64,000 nt of DNA from Achromobacter xylosoxidans (lineage in GTDB: Bacteria > Pseudomonadota > Gammaproteobacteria > Burkholderiales > Burkholderiaceae_B): assembly GCF_002192695.1 (NCBI RefSeq), contig NZ_MTLG01000055.1, forward strand, positions 79,259 through 143,258, read 5' to 3'. Under the pieces are notes generated by a model that had not been told where the DNA came from, searched no databases, and worked only from the letters and a program-made list of their open reading frames with translations. Positions 1-7,991 of this stretch are shown piece by piece. The translations under genes and the position numbers were made by a program. How positions within the stretch are numbered: position 1 is the stretch's first letter; each line of letters opens with the position of its first letter.

Positions 1-1
1 G

Positions 2-412
2 CGCATCGGCGTGAAGGCTTCGCTGGCCAGCGGCCCGCGTTCGCTGCAGAACCCCAAGCGTTCGCGCGGCGAGTTCGACATCACCATCCATGGCTGGGCC
101 AACGAGCCGCAGATCGACGCGCTGTCCATCCTGCTGCAGGTGATGCACAGCCGCAGCGGCCCGGCGGGCGTCTTCAACTGGGGCCAGTGGGGTGATGCGG
201 CGCTGGACGCCAGGATCGACGCGGCCGCAGCCGAGATGGACCGCCCCAAGCGGGTGCAGATGATGGCCGAGGTGTTGCAGACGCTGCATGACGATGTGCG
301 CTTCCTGCCGCTGCACCAGCAGCCGATGGCCTGGGCCGTGGGCAACAAGGTCGGCGAGGTGCTGCAGATGCCGGACAACAAGGCGCGCCTGTGGACCGTG
401 CGCATGCAGTGA
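2..412 (+). CDS. ABC transporter substrate-binding protein, C-terminal part (SBP family 5)
   Basis: This is the 3' end of a gene that starts before the window; about 136 codons are visible, read in frame from base 2. The end resembles the C-terminal lobe of periplasmic dipeptide/oligopeptide/nickel binding proteins (SBP_bac_5): an ITIHGWANEP segment, a stretch ending in FNWGQWGDAALDARID, and a LPLHQQPMAWAV segment before the terminus. Two permeases and two ATPases of the same transporter class follow on the same strand, so it should be the periplasmic receptor of that importer. The ligand cannot be told from the fragment. Family assignment is firm; substrate is open. Confidence 0.85.
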   Translation, partial: RIGVKASLASGPRSLQNPKRSRGEFDITIHGWANEPQIDALSILLQVMHSRSGPAGVFNWGQWGDAALDARIDAAAAEMDRPKRVQMMAEVLQTLHDDVRFLPLHQQPMAWAVGNKVGEVLQMPDNKARLWTVRMQ

Positions 413-474
413 CGCCGCGGACCGCCGCCCGCCGGCGGTCCTGGGAATGACTAGGGTCTGAAGGGGAGCCGCAC

Positions 475-1467
475 ATGCTGGCATTCATTGTGAGAAGGGT
501 CTTCAACGCGGTCGGCGTCATGCTGGCGGTGGCGCTGTTGGCCTTCGTGATTTTCCGGTTCGTCGGCGACCCCGTCGACATGATGCTCAACGAGCAGGCC
601 TCGCAGACGCAGCGCGACGAACTGCGCGAACGCCTGGGGCTGAACGCCTCGGTGGGCATGCAGTTCGTGCACTTCGTGACCAACGCGGCGCAAGGCGAAT
701 TCGGCATTTCCTATCGCAACCAGCAGGACGTGTTCGCGCTGGTGGCCGAACGCTTTCCGGCCACGTTCGAACTGGTCCTGATGGCGACCTTGCTGTCGCT
801 CGCCATCGGCGTGCCGGCGGGCGTGCTGACCGCCATCTACCGCAAGTCGCGCCTGGCGCAGGCGCTGCAGTTCGTTTCCATCCTGGGCATATCGCTGCCG
901 AGCTTCGTGGTGGGGATCATGCTGATCCTGATCTTCTCGGTGCAGCTGGGCTGGCTGCCGGGCTTCGGGCGCGGCGACACGGTGAAGATCGGCTGGTGGA
1001 CCACTGGCCTGCTCACGCCCTCGGGGCGCGCCGCGCTGGTACTGCCGTCCATCACGCTGGCGCTGTTCCAGATCACGCTCATCATGCGCCTGGTGCGGGC
1101 CGAAATGCTGGAGACGCTGCGCACCGAGTTCATCAAGTTCGCCCGCGCGCGCGGCTTGCCCGACCGGATCGTGCATTTCCGCCTGGCCCTGCGCAACTGC
1201 CTGATGCCGGTGATCACCGTGACCGGTATGCAGATCGGCAACCTGATCGCCTTCGCGCTGATTACCGAAACGGTCTTCCAGTGGCCCGGCATGGGGCTGC
1301 TGTTCATCCAATCGGTCATGTTCGTGGACATCCCCGTCATGGCCGCCTATCTGGTGATCGTGTCCTTCATCTTCGTGGCGTTGAACACGTTCGTGGACAT
1401 GATGTACGGCGTGGTCGATCCGCGCCTGCGCAGCCAGCACGTCAAGGGAGGCGCCAATGCTCACTAA
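475..1467 (+). CDS. ABC transporter permease, DppB/OppB type
   Basis: Inner-membrane permease of a dipeptide/nickel-type ABC importer, 330 residues, the usual length. The N-terminus (MLAFIVRRVFNAVGVM) is the typical first membrane segment of DppB proteins. The cytoplasmic coupling loop is seen around residues 218-245 (EFIKFARARGLPDRIV), which contacts the ATPases. The start is backed by a strong Shine-Dalgarno (AAGGGGAG) just upstream. It lies 62 bp after the binding protein and overlaps the next permease by 11 bp, so the two permeases are probably translationally coupled and form a heterodimer. Confidence 0.92.
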   Translation: MLAFIVRRVFNAVGVMLAVALLAFVIFRFVGDPVDMMLNEQASQTQRDELRERLGLNASVGMQFVHFVTNAAQGEFGISYRNQQDVFALVAERFPATFELVLMATLLSLAIGVPAGVLTAIYRKSRLAQALQFVSILGISLPSFVVGIMLILIFSVQLGWLPGFGRGDTVKIGWWTTGLLTPSGRAALVLPSITLALFQITLIMRLVRAEMLETLRTEFIKFARARGLPDRIVHFRLALRNCLMPVITVTGMQIGNLIAFALITETVFQWPGMGLLFIQSVMFVDIPVMAAYLVIVSFIFVALNTFVDMMYGVVDPRLRSQHVKGGANAH

Positions 1468-2398
1468 ACCAATTTCCGCAACGAGGCAGGGCCGGCTTGC
1501 CCGTTTCCTGCGCAGCGACCTGTGGTGGAGTTTGCGGCAGGACTATGTGGCCATGGGCGCGGGCATCGTGCTGCTGGCGGTGGTGTTGCTGGCCGTGTTC
1601 GCGCCCTGGATCGCGCCGCAGAACCCGTACGACCTGGCTCAGCTGGACCTGTTGAACGCGGAGCTGCCGCCGGTCTGGGAGGCCGGCTCGGATCCGCAGT
1701 TCCTGTTGGGCACGGACACGCAGGGCCGCGACGTCTGGTCCGCCATTCTGTACGGCTCGCGCATGTCGCTGGTGATCGGGCTGGCGACGGTGGTGCTGTC
1801 CCTGGCCATCGGCCTGCTGGTGGGACTGGCGGCCGGCTATTTCGGCGGCTGGGTCGACAACGCGTTGATGCGCCTGGGCGACACGCTGCTGAGCATCCCG
1901 ACCATCCTGGTTGCGATCCTGGTGACGGCGGTGTTCCGCCAGTTGCTGCCGCCCGGCCTGCGGGAAACGCTGTCGGCCGTGATCCTGATCCTGGCCATCT
2001 CCATGACCAACTGGGTGCAGTACGCCCGCACGGTGCGGGCTTCGGCCCTGGTGGAGCGCGGCAAGGAATACGTGCAGGCGGCGCGCCTGATCCGCGTGAG
2101 TTCGCTGCGCATCATGCTGACGCACATCCTGCCCAACACGCTGACGCCGGTCATGGTGACCGCGACGCTGAACCTGGGCCTGGCGATCCTGATCGAGGCC
2201 ACGCTCAGCTTCCTGGGCGTGGGCATGCCGCCCACCGAACCGTCGCTGGGCACGCTGATCCGCCTGGGCAACCAGTTCCTGTTTTCGGGGCAGTGGTGGG
2301 TGGTGGTGTTTCCCGCGCTGTACCTGAGCCTGATCGTGCTGGTGGTGAACCTGCTGGGCGACTGGCTGCGCGACGCCCTGAATCCCCGTTTGCGCTGA
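1457..2398 (+). CDS. ABC transporter permease, DppC/OppC type
   Basis: Second permease of the importer, 313 residues. It has the DppC layout: a cytoplasmic N-terminal tail, a first membrane segment around residues 30-50, a periplasmic loop containing LLGTDTQGRDVWS (the conserved GTDxxGRDxxS motif of this family), then the BPD_transp_1 core with the coupling loop (EYVQAARLIRVSSLRIMLTH). The start follows GGGAGG and overlaps the preceding permease. It should pair with that permease and with the two ATPases encoded after the amidohydrolases. Confidence 0.92.
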   Translation: MLTKPISATRQGRLARFLRSDLWWSLRQDYVAMGAGIVLLAVVLLAVFAPWIAPQNPYDLAQLDLLNAELPPVWEAGSDPQFLLGTDTQGRDVWSAILYGSRMSLVIGLATVVLSLAIGLLVGLAAGYFGGWVDNALMRLGDTLLSIPTILVAILVTAVFRQLLPPGLRETLSAVILILAISMTNWVQYARTVRASALVERGKEYVQAARLIRVSSLRIMLTHILPNTLTPVMVTATLNLGLAILIEATLSFLGVGMPPTEPSLGTLIRLGNQFLFSGQWWVVVFPALYLSLIVLVVNLLGDWLRDALNPRLR

Positions 2399-2422
2399 AC
2401 GCAAACCGACAAGAGTAGAACC

Positions 2423-3616
2423 ATGGAAAACGCAACGCTGTATACCCAAGTCCGTCCCGCAGGCGGCGAGATGACCTCGGTGCTGGTGCGCGACGGCCGC
2501 ATCCAGGCGCTGGGCGGGCCGGCGCCCGCCGGCGTGCCGGTGGTGGATGGGGGCGGCGCGCTGATGCTGCCGGGCCTGATCGACGCCCACGCGCACCTGG
2601 ACAAGACCATGTACGGCATGCCCTGGTACCGCAACGAGGTCGGCCCGCGCCTGATCGACAAGATCGAGAACGAGCGAGCCGAGAAGAAACGCCTGGGCAT
2701 CGATCCGTACCGGCAGTCGGCGCGTCAGCTGGTGATGTCGATCGGCGACGGCACCAGCCATATCCGCAGCCATGTGGACGTGGACACGGACATTGGACTG
2801 GGCGCGATCGAAGGCGTGATGCGCGCCCGCGAGCAGTACCGCGACCAGATCGACGTGGAGATCGTCGCGTTTCCGCAGAGCGGGCTGCTGATCCGCCCGG
2901 GCACGCTGGAACTGATGGACGAGGCCTTGCGCATGGGCGCGGAAGTGGTGGGCGGGCTGGACCCGGCCGGCATGGACCGCGATCCCAAGGGGCATCTGGA
3001 CGCCATCTTCGGGCTGGCCCAGCGGCACGGCAAGCCCATTGACATCCATCTGCACGAAGCGGGCGAACTCGGCGCGTTCTCGATGCAGATGACCATAGAC
3101 CGGGTGCTGGCGCTGGGCATGCAGGGCAAGGTCACCCTGTCGCATTCCTTCTGCCTGGGCATGCCGGACACGTACGCAGTGCAGGCATTGACCGAAGGCT
3201 TGCTGAAGGCCGGCGTGCACATCATGACCACGGGCTCGGCCTCGCGGCCGGTACCCAATGTGGCGAAGCTGCACGCGGCCGGCGTCACGGTCTGTACGGG
3301 CAACGACGGCATGCGCGACACCTGGGGCCCCTACGGCAAGCCCGACATGCTGGAACGGACCATGCTGGTGGGCTTGCGCAACAACTTCCGGCGCGACGAC
3401 GAGCTGGATCTGGCGCTGCATGTGGCCACCTATGGCAATGCGCGGGTCATGGGCTTGTCGGACTACGGCCTGGCGCCAGGTTGCCATGCCGACTTCGTGC
3501 TGGTGGACGCCGAGACGGTGGCCGAAGCCATCGTCTCGCGCCCGCAGCGCAAGCTGGTCGTCAAGGGCGGGCGTGTGGTCGCGCGCAATGGCCGCGCGCT
3601 GGCGGAGGCGCCGTGA
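2423..3616 (+). CDS. Amidohydrolase, cytosine deaminase/AtzC-like
   Basis: Metal-dependent hydrolase of the amidohydrolase superfamily, 397 residues. A small N- plus C-terminal beta-sandwich (GGRVVARNG near the end) flanks a TIM barrel. The first metal motif is H56-A-H58 within PGLIDAHAHLDK; D60 and K61 follow as in cytosine deaminases. Further ligand or catalytic candidates are in DIHLHEAGE, LSHSF and TGNDGMRDTW. All expected residues seem present, so it should be active. It is inserted inside an ABC importer operon, which suggests that it opens or deaminates the imported compound, perhaps a cyclic amide or N-heterocycle. The exact substrate is unknown. Confidence 0.85.
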   Translation: MENATLYTQVRPAGGEMTSVLVRDGRIQALGGPAPAGVPVVDGGGALMLPGLIDAHAHLDKTMYGMPWYRNEVGPRLIDKIENERAEKKRLGIDPYRQSARQLVMSIGDGTSHIRSHVDVDTDIGLGAIEGVMRAREQYRDQIDVEIVAFPQSGLLIRPGTLELMDEALRMGAEVVGGLDPAGMDRDPKGHLDAIFGLAQRHGKPIDIHLHEAGELGAFSMQMTIDRVLALGMQGKVTLSHSFCLGMPDTYAVQALTEGLLKAGVHIMTTGSASRPVPNVAKLHAAGVTVCTGNDGMRDTWGPYGKPDMLERTMLVGLRNNFRRDDELDLALHVATYGNARVMGLSDYGLAPGCHADFVLVDAETVAEAIVSRPQRKLVVKGGRVVARNGRALAEAP

Positions 3617-5103
3617 TGAGCGCGCCGCAAGGCCCCATCCTGCTGACCGCCCGCTGGGTGGTGGGCCACGAGAACGGCCGCCATTGCCTGTACGAGAACG
3701 GCGAGGTGGTGTTCGAGGGCGACCGCGTCATCTACGTCGGCCACCGCTATCCGGGGCAGGTCGCGCAGCGCCGCGACTACGGCCGCGCGCTGATCGGCCC
3801 GGGCTTCGTGGACCTGGATGCGCTGTCCGACCTGGACACGACCATCCTGGGCTTCGACAACTCGCCCGCCTGGAAGAAGGGCCGCATCTGGCCCGAGAGC
3901 TACATGAAGCGGGGGCCGTACGAGATGTACACGGCGGCCGAACTCGCATTCCAGAAGCGCTACGCCTTTGCCCAGCTGATACGCAACGGCATCACGACGG
4001 CGCTGCCAATCGCGTCGCTGTTCTACCGGGTGTGGGGCGAGACCCGCGATGAATTCCTGTCTGCGGCCAACGCTGCTGGCGAGCTGGGCCTGCGCGTCTA
4101 CCTGGGACCGGCCTATCGCAGCGGCCACACCTATGTGGACGCGGACGGCAAGATCCGCTGCCACTACGACGAGGCGCGCGGCATGGCGGGACTGGAGGCG
4201 GCCCTGGCCTTCTGTGACGAGATCGAAGGCCGCCACAACGGCCGCGTGCGCGCCATGCTGTCACCCGACCGCATCGAAACCTGCACGCCGGCGCTGCTGC
4301 GTGCTTCGGCCGCCGCATCGCGCGAACGGAATATTCCGATCCGGCTGCATTGCTGCCAGTCGCGCCTGGAGTACGACCTGGTGCTGGAGCAGCACGGCAT
4401 GAGCCCGCCGGAATGGCTGCAAAGCCTGGACTTCCTATCCGAGCGCGCCTTGCTGCCGCATGGCACCTACGTGTCGGGCTCGCGCCATATCGAGCGGCCC
4501 GGGCGAGACATGGAGATCATCCGCGATGCCGGCGCCAGTATCGTGCATTGCCCGCTGGTGTCGGGGCGGCATGGCGCCACGCTGGAATCGTTCGCGCGCT
4601 ATCGCAAGCTGGGCGTGAACATCGGCATGGGCACGGACACCTGGCCGCCCGACATGGTGCTGAACATGCAGGTGGGCATGATGCTGTGCCGCGTGGCCGA
4701 TGGCTCGACCGAGGCGGTCCGCTCCGAGGACTACTACGACGCCGCCACGGTGGGCGGGGCCGATGCGCTGGGCCGCCCGGACCTGGGCCGGCTGGCCGTG
4801 GGCGCCAAGGCCGACATCGTGGTGTTCGATTTTTCGCACGACCGCAACGGCCAGCTGATCGACCCGATACAGACCTTGATGGTGAGCGGCAGCGGCCGCG
4901 ACGTGTCGCAGGTCGTGATCGACGGCCGCTTCGTCATGGTGGACGGGCGTATCCCCGGCTTCGATGCGCGCCTGGCGCAAGAGCAGGCGCAGACGCAATT
5001 CGACGGGCTGGTGGCGCGCTATCCCGACCGCACCTGGGGCCATCCGCCGGTCGAGCAGATTTTTTCCTCCAGCTATCCGCGTCCCGCAAGGAGTCCGTCA
5101 TGA
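3616..5103 (+). CDS. Amidohydrolase family protein lacking the canonical HxH motif
   Basis: A second amidohydrolase of about 495 residues (TRZ/ATZ, chlorohydrolase-like fold). The chosen ATG overlaps the previous stop (ATGA), typical of translational coupling. At the place where the family has PGxxxxHxH, this protein reads PGFVDLDAL: the two histidines are replaced by D68 and L70. Later motifs persist: RLHCCQS (one His), LLPHGTYVS and the GMGTDTWPP aspartate. It may use a different metal arrangement or belong to a distinct subgroup. A neighbour role with the first amidohydrolase in one catabolic route is inferred from the operon. Confidence 0.8.
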   Translation: MSAPQGPILLTARWVVGHENGRHCLYENGEVVFEGDRVIYVGHRYPGQVAQRRDYGRALIGPGFVDLDALSDLDTTILGFDNSPAWKKGRIWPESYMKRGPYEMYTAAELAFQKRYAFAQLIRNGITTALPIASLFYRVWGETRDEFLSAANAAGELGLRVYLGPAYRSGHTYVDADGKIRCHYDEARGMAGLEAALAFCDEIEGRHNGRVRAMLSPDRIETCTPALLRASAAASRERNIPIRLHCCQSRLEYDLVLEQHGMSPPEWLQSLDFLSERALLPHGTYVSGSRHIERPGRDMEIIRDAGASIVHCPLVSGRHGATLESFARYRKLGVNIGMGTDTWPPDMVLNMQVGMMLCRVADGSTEAVRSEDYYDAATVGGADALGRPDLGRLAVGAKADIVVFDFSHDRNGQLIDPIQTLMVSGSGRDVSQVVIDGRFVMVDGRIPGFDARLAQEQAQTQFDGLVARYPDRTWGHPPVEQIFSSSYPRPARSPS

Positions 5104-6134
5104 TGGCCATCGTACCCAACACCACGCAGCCGCCGGCCGCGGCCAACGTTGCGCCGACCCTGTCCGTGCGCGGCCTGTCGGTCGAATTCCCCACGCGCCA
5201 CGGCGTCCTGGTCGCCACGCGCGACATCAGTTTCGACATTCAGCCGGGCGAGATCCTGGGCATGGTCGGCGAATCCGGCGCCGGCAAATCGCTGACCGGC
5301 ATGGCGGTGATCGGCCTGCTGGAGCCGCCGGGCCGGCTGGGCGGCGGCGAAATCCATCTGGCGGGCAGGCGTATCGACAATCTGCCGCCCAAGGCGCGCC
5401 AGCGCCTGCGCGGCAAGGAGATCGGCGCGATCTTCCAGGATCCGCTGACCAGCCTGCATCCGCTGTTCACGGTGGGCGACCAGTTGGTCGAGACGATCCG
5501 CCACCATGACAAGGTGACGGCGCAGTCTGCGCGCCAGCGGGCGCTGGAGCTGCTGCTGGCGGTGGGCATCCCGGCGGCGGACAAGCGCATCGACCACTAT
5601 CCGCATCAGTTCTCCGGCGGCATGCGCCAGCGCGTGGTGATCGCGCTGGCTCTGGCGGCGCGGCCGGCGCTCATCATCGCCGATGAACCCACCACGGCGC
5701 TGGACGTGTCGGTGCAGGCGCAGATCACGGCGCTCTTGCGGCGCCTTTGCCGCGAACAGGGCACCTCGGTGCTGCTGGTGACGCACGACATGGGCGTGAT
5801 CGCCGAGACCGCGGACCGCGTGGCGGTGATGTACGCGGGCCGCATCGTCGAGATCGGACCGGTGCTGGAGGTGCTGCGCCGCCCGGGCCATCCGTACACG
5901 CAGGGCCTGATGAACGCGATTCCCGGCCTGCGTCAGCGCGCGGCCCGGCTGAACCAGATCGACGGCGCCATGCCGCGCCTGTACGCCATGCCCGAGGGCT
6001 GCGCCTTCCATCCGCGCTGCGCCATGGCGGGACCGCGCTGCGGCCAGCAGCGCCCGCCGCTGGCCGCATCTCCGGCCGGCGCCACCGTCAGCGCCTGCTG
6101 GCTGCATCAAGGAGGAGTCGCCCATGCCGCGTAA
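5100..6134 (+). CDS. ABC transporter ATP-binding protein, DppD/OppD type
   Basis: Cytoplasmic ATPase of the importer, 344 residues. Walker A is GESGAGKS at about residues 57-64, the signature is SGGMRQRV, and Walker B is LIIADEPT. The C-terminus has the oligopeptide-transporter extension with cysteines (GCAFHPRCAMAGPRC) that in relatives can bind an iron-sulfur cluster. The ATG overlaps the stop of the amidohydrolase and is preceded by AAGGAG; a second ATG follows directly, so the true first residue may be either. It overlaps the next ATPase by 11 bp. Confidence 0.92.
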   Translation: MMAIVPNTTQPPAAANVAPTLSVRGLSVEFPTRHGVLVATRDISFDIQPGEILGMVGESGAGKSLTGMAVIGLLEPPGRLGGGEIHLAGRRIDNLPPKARQRLRGKEIGAIFQDPLTSLHPLFTVGDQLVETIRHHDKVTAQSARQRALELLLAVGIPAADKRIDHYPHQFSGGMRQRVVIALALAARPALIIADEPTTALDVSVQAQITALLRRLCREQGTSVLLVTHDMGVIAETADRVAVMYAGRIVEIGPVLEVLRRPGHPYTQGLMNAIPGLRQRAARLNQIDGAMPRLYAMPEGCAFHPRCAMAGPRCGQQRPPLAASPAGATVSACWLHQGGVAHAA

Positions 6135-7107
6135 CGATGATGTGCTGTTGCGGGCCGAAGACCTGGCCTGTTGGTTCGACGTGTCGCCGCCCTGGCTGGA
6201 ACGCACTTTGTCGCGCCAGCCCGAGCAAACCTTGAAGGCGGTGGACGGGGTGTCGCTATCCGTGCCGCGCGGCACGACCCTGAGCATCGTGGGCGAATCC
6301 GGATGCGGCAAGTCCACGCTGGCCAAGCTGCTGGTGGGATTGGTTGCGCCGACGCGCGGAACGCTGCGCTACGGGCGCAACTGCAAGGGCGGGGTGCTGC
6401 ATCCGCAGATGATTTTCCAGGATCCATATGCCAGCCTGAATCCGCGCTGGCGGGTGGGCAATATCGTGGCTGAACCGATCACGACGCTGGGTTTGCGAGC
6501 CACGCAGGCCGAGACGCGGCGCCGGGTCGACGAGCTGCTGGAACTGGTGGGCCTGTCCGCCAGCGACGCGGGCCGCTTCCCACACGAGTTTTCCGGTGGC
6601 CAGCGCCAGCGGATTTCGATTGCGCGGGCGTTGGCGACGGAGGCGGAATTCCTGGTGTGCGATGAGCCCACCTCGGCGCTGGACGTGTCGGTGCAGGCGC
6701 AGATCCTGAACCTGATGGGGGATCTGCAGAAGGAGTTCGGGCTGACTTATGTCTTCATCAGCCACAACCTGTCGGTGGTGCGGCATGTGTCGGACAGCGT
6801 GGCGGTGATGTATCTGGGGCGCATCGTGGAGCAGGCGCCTGCGGATCAGCTGTTCGATGCGCCACAGCATCCGTATACGCGGATGCTGCTGGATACGATT
6901 CCGGACCTGGATGATCCGCGGCGGGATCGGGAGCCTATGGGGGGCGAGGTGCCGAATCCTATTTCGCCGCCGTCGGGGTGTACGTTTCATCCTCGGTGTT
7001 CGATGGCGCGGGAGCAGTGCAAGGTGGAGGCGCCGATGGTTGCCAGCGTTGGCGGACGTCAGCTGCGGTGTCATGCGGTGACTTGGGATGTGGTTCAGGC
7101 GGCCTGA
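6124..7107 (+). CDS. ABC transporter ATP-binding protein, DppF/OppF type
   Basis: Second ATPase, 327 residues, partner of the preceding one. Walker A is GESGCGKST (about 57-65), Q-loop IFQDPYASLNP, signature SGGQRQRISIARAL, Walker B FLVCDEPTSALD, and the C-terminal cysteine extension GCTFHPRCSMAREQC. Codons near the 3' end shift to less GC-rich choices (many GGG, GTG and GAT) than in the body of the gene. It is the last gene of the operon; the stop TGA is followed at once by the TAGTTGTT start of the structured repeat described below. Confidence 0.92.
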   Translation: MPRNDDVLLRAEDLACWFDVSPPWLERTLSRQPEQTLKAVDGVSLSVPRGTTLSIVGESGCGKSTLAKLLVGLVAPTRGTLRYGRNCKGGVLHPQMIFQDPYASLNPRWRVGNIVAEPITTLGLRATQAETRRRVDELLELVGLSASDAGRFPHEFSGGQRQRISIARALATEAEFLVCDEPTSALDVSVQAQILNLMGDLQKEFGLTYVFISHNLSVVRHVSDSVAVMYLGRIVEQAPADQLFDAPQHPYTRMLLDTIPDLDDPRRDREPMGGEVPNPISPPSGCTFHPRCSMAREQCKVEAPMVASVGGRQLRCHAVTWDVVQAA

Positions 7108-7307
7108 TAGTTGTTTGCTTGTTGCGTCCTGGTTCTTAAGGCGCCAGCCACGCCGTGGGCCTGGGGCGAGCGGGGCAACGATTGCGGTCCGGAGCCTTCG
7201 CTCCGGACTGCCCCGTCGTCATCGTCGTTGCCGCCTACGGCGGCTGCCTTCCGATTCCCTCGGGCTTATCGACGCCCCGCTCGCCCCAGGCCCACGGCGC
7301 GGCTGGC
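7108..7307 (+). repeat. Structured 3'-end repeat, copy A
   Basis: Begins directly after the stop codon of the upstream ATPase with TAGTTGTT and a T-rich linker of about 35 bp, then a large inverted repeat: arm 7143-7176 pairs with 7274-7307 with a single mismatch, the inner 26 bp (7151-7176 with 7274-7299) being perfect. Inside are a 9-bp hairpin with a CTTC loop (7187-7208) and GCCGCC-TAC-GGCGGC (7230-7244). Read along the mRNA it would form a branched structure. A homologous copy lies at 7795-7991 in the opposite orientation. No T-run follows, so it is not a standard terminator. Function unknown. Confidence 0.85.
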
Positions 7308-7794
7308 TCCGGCGTTTGAAAATTGACGTCAGTCGGGGTGGGCGGTGTTCTTGGCATTCTGGCCACGGACGATGGGGTATGGCGGGTCTTGCGGTGCCCG
7401 CCCCATGCCGGCCGCCCGGGCGGCCTCGTGGGGCTTACACGGTGTCTTGCGATTTGCGATGACGCTGCGCGCTGTCGGTGAATGATTTTGGATGCCAGCG
7501 AGCATGGGCCAACCAACATCGTCATTTCAACTCCGCCGCCGGATGGGTGGCGCGCGCGTACGGATCTCGACGCGCAAGCAGGTGTGCGCCGCGCGCCACC
7601 CATCACCGCCCACACCCCAAATGCCGGTGTCACTAACAAGCAGCTCGCCGCATTCGCGCAAGCGCAGACAGCCACGACGCCCATCAACACGTATGCTGCT
7701 TGCGGCCGCCCGCGCGGCCGCAAGCAGCGGGCGACGCAAGACTCGCCACCGACCACAGCTCTAGCAGCGCAACAGGCCAAGAATCCGGTAGCTC
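7308..7794. other. Gene-free segment with several palindromes
   Basis: Between the two repeat copies no convincing gene was seen on either strand; the open frames here have no plausible start signals and no recognisable protein. It does hold dense dyads: a 16-bp perfect palindrome at 7410-7425 (GGCCGCCCGGGCGGCC), extendable by CCCCA/TGGGG to 7401-7433; a 15-bp inverted repeat 7542-7556 with 7590-7604; and a 14-bp stem with a 6-base loop at 7695-7728. None is followed by a T-run. The segment may be a remnant of a mobile or repetitive element; this is inference. Confidence 0.5.
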
Positions 7795-7991
7795 GCCGGC
7801 GCGGGCGCCTGAGGGGCGAGCAACCTCGATGCGCCCGACGGAATCCGAAGGAGTCGCCGAAGGCGAGGACGAGGATGAGGATGGGGCAGTCCGGAGCGAA
7901 CGCTCCGGACCGCAATCGTGGGCGCTCGCCCCTCAGGCGCACGCGCCGGCGGGTGGCCTACGAAGCCAACTCGCCAAACAAAGAACAACTA
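7795..7991 (-). repeat. Structured 3'-end repeat, copy B
   Basis: On the minus strand it starts at the TAG stop codon of dctM, again as TAGTTGTT plus a T-rich linker, followed by a 27-bp inverted repeat (7924-7950 with 7795-7821, one mismatch). The interior carries the same GTCCGGAGC/GCTCCGGAC hairpin as copy A (here 7889-7910 with loop GAAC), a TCGCC-GAA-GGCGA hairpin, and collinear similarity to copy A over the rest. The arms differ from copy A in sequence and length, but both sides of the stem changed together, so pairing is kept. It sits downstream of its operon in the same sense as copy A. Confidence 0.85.

Noticed and set aside
7143..7307. Repeat copy A as a CRISPR unit or tRNA-like structure
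   Set aside because: No regularly spaced direct repeats and no tRNA consensus (no TTCGA arm or CCA end).
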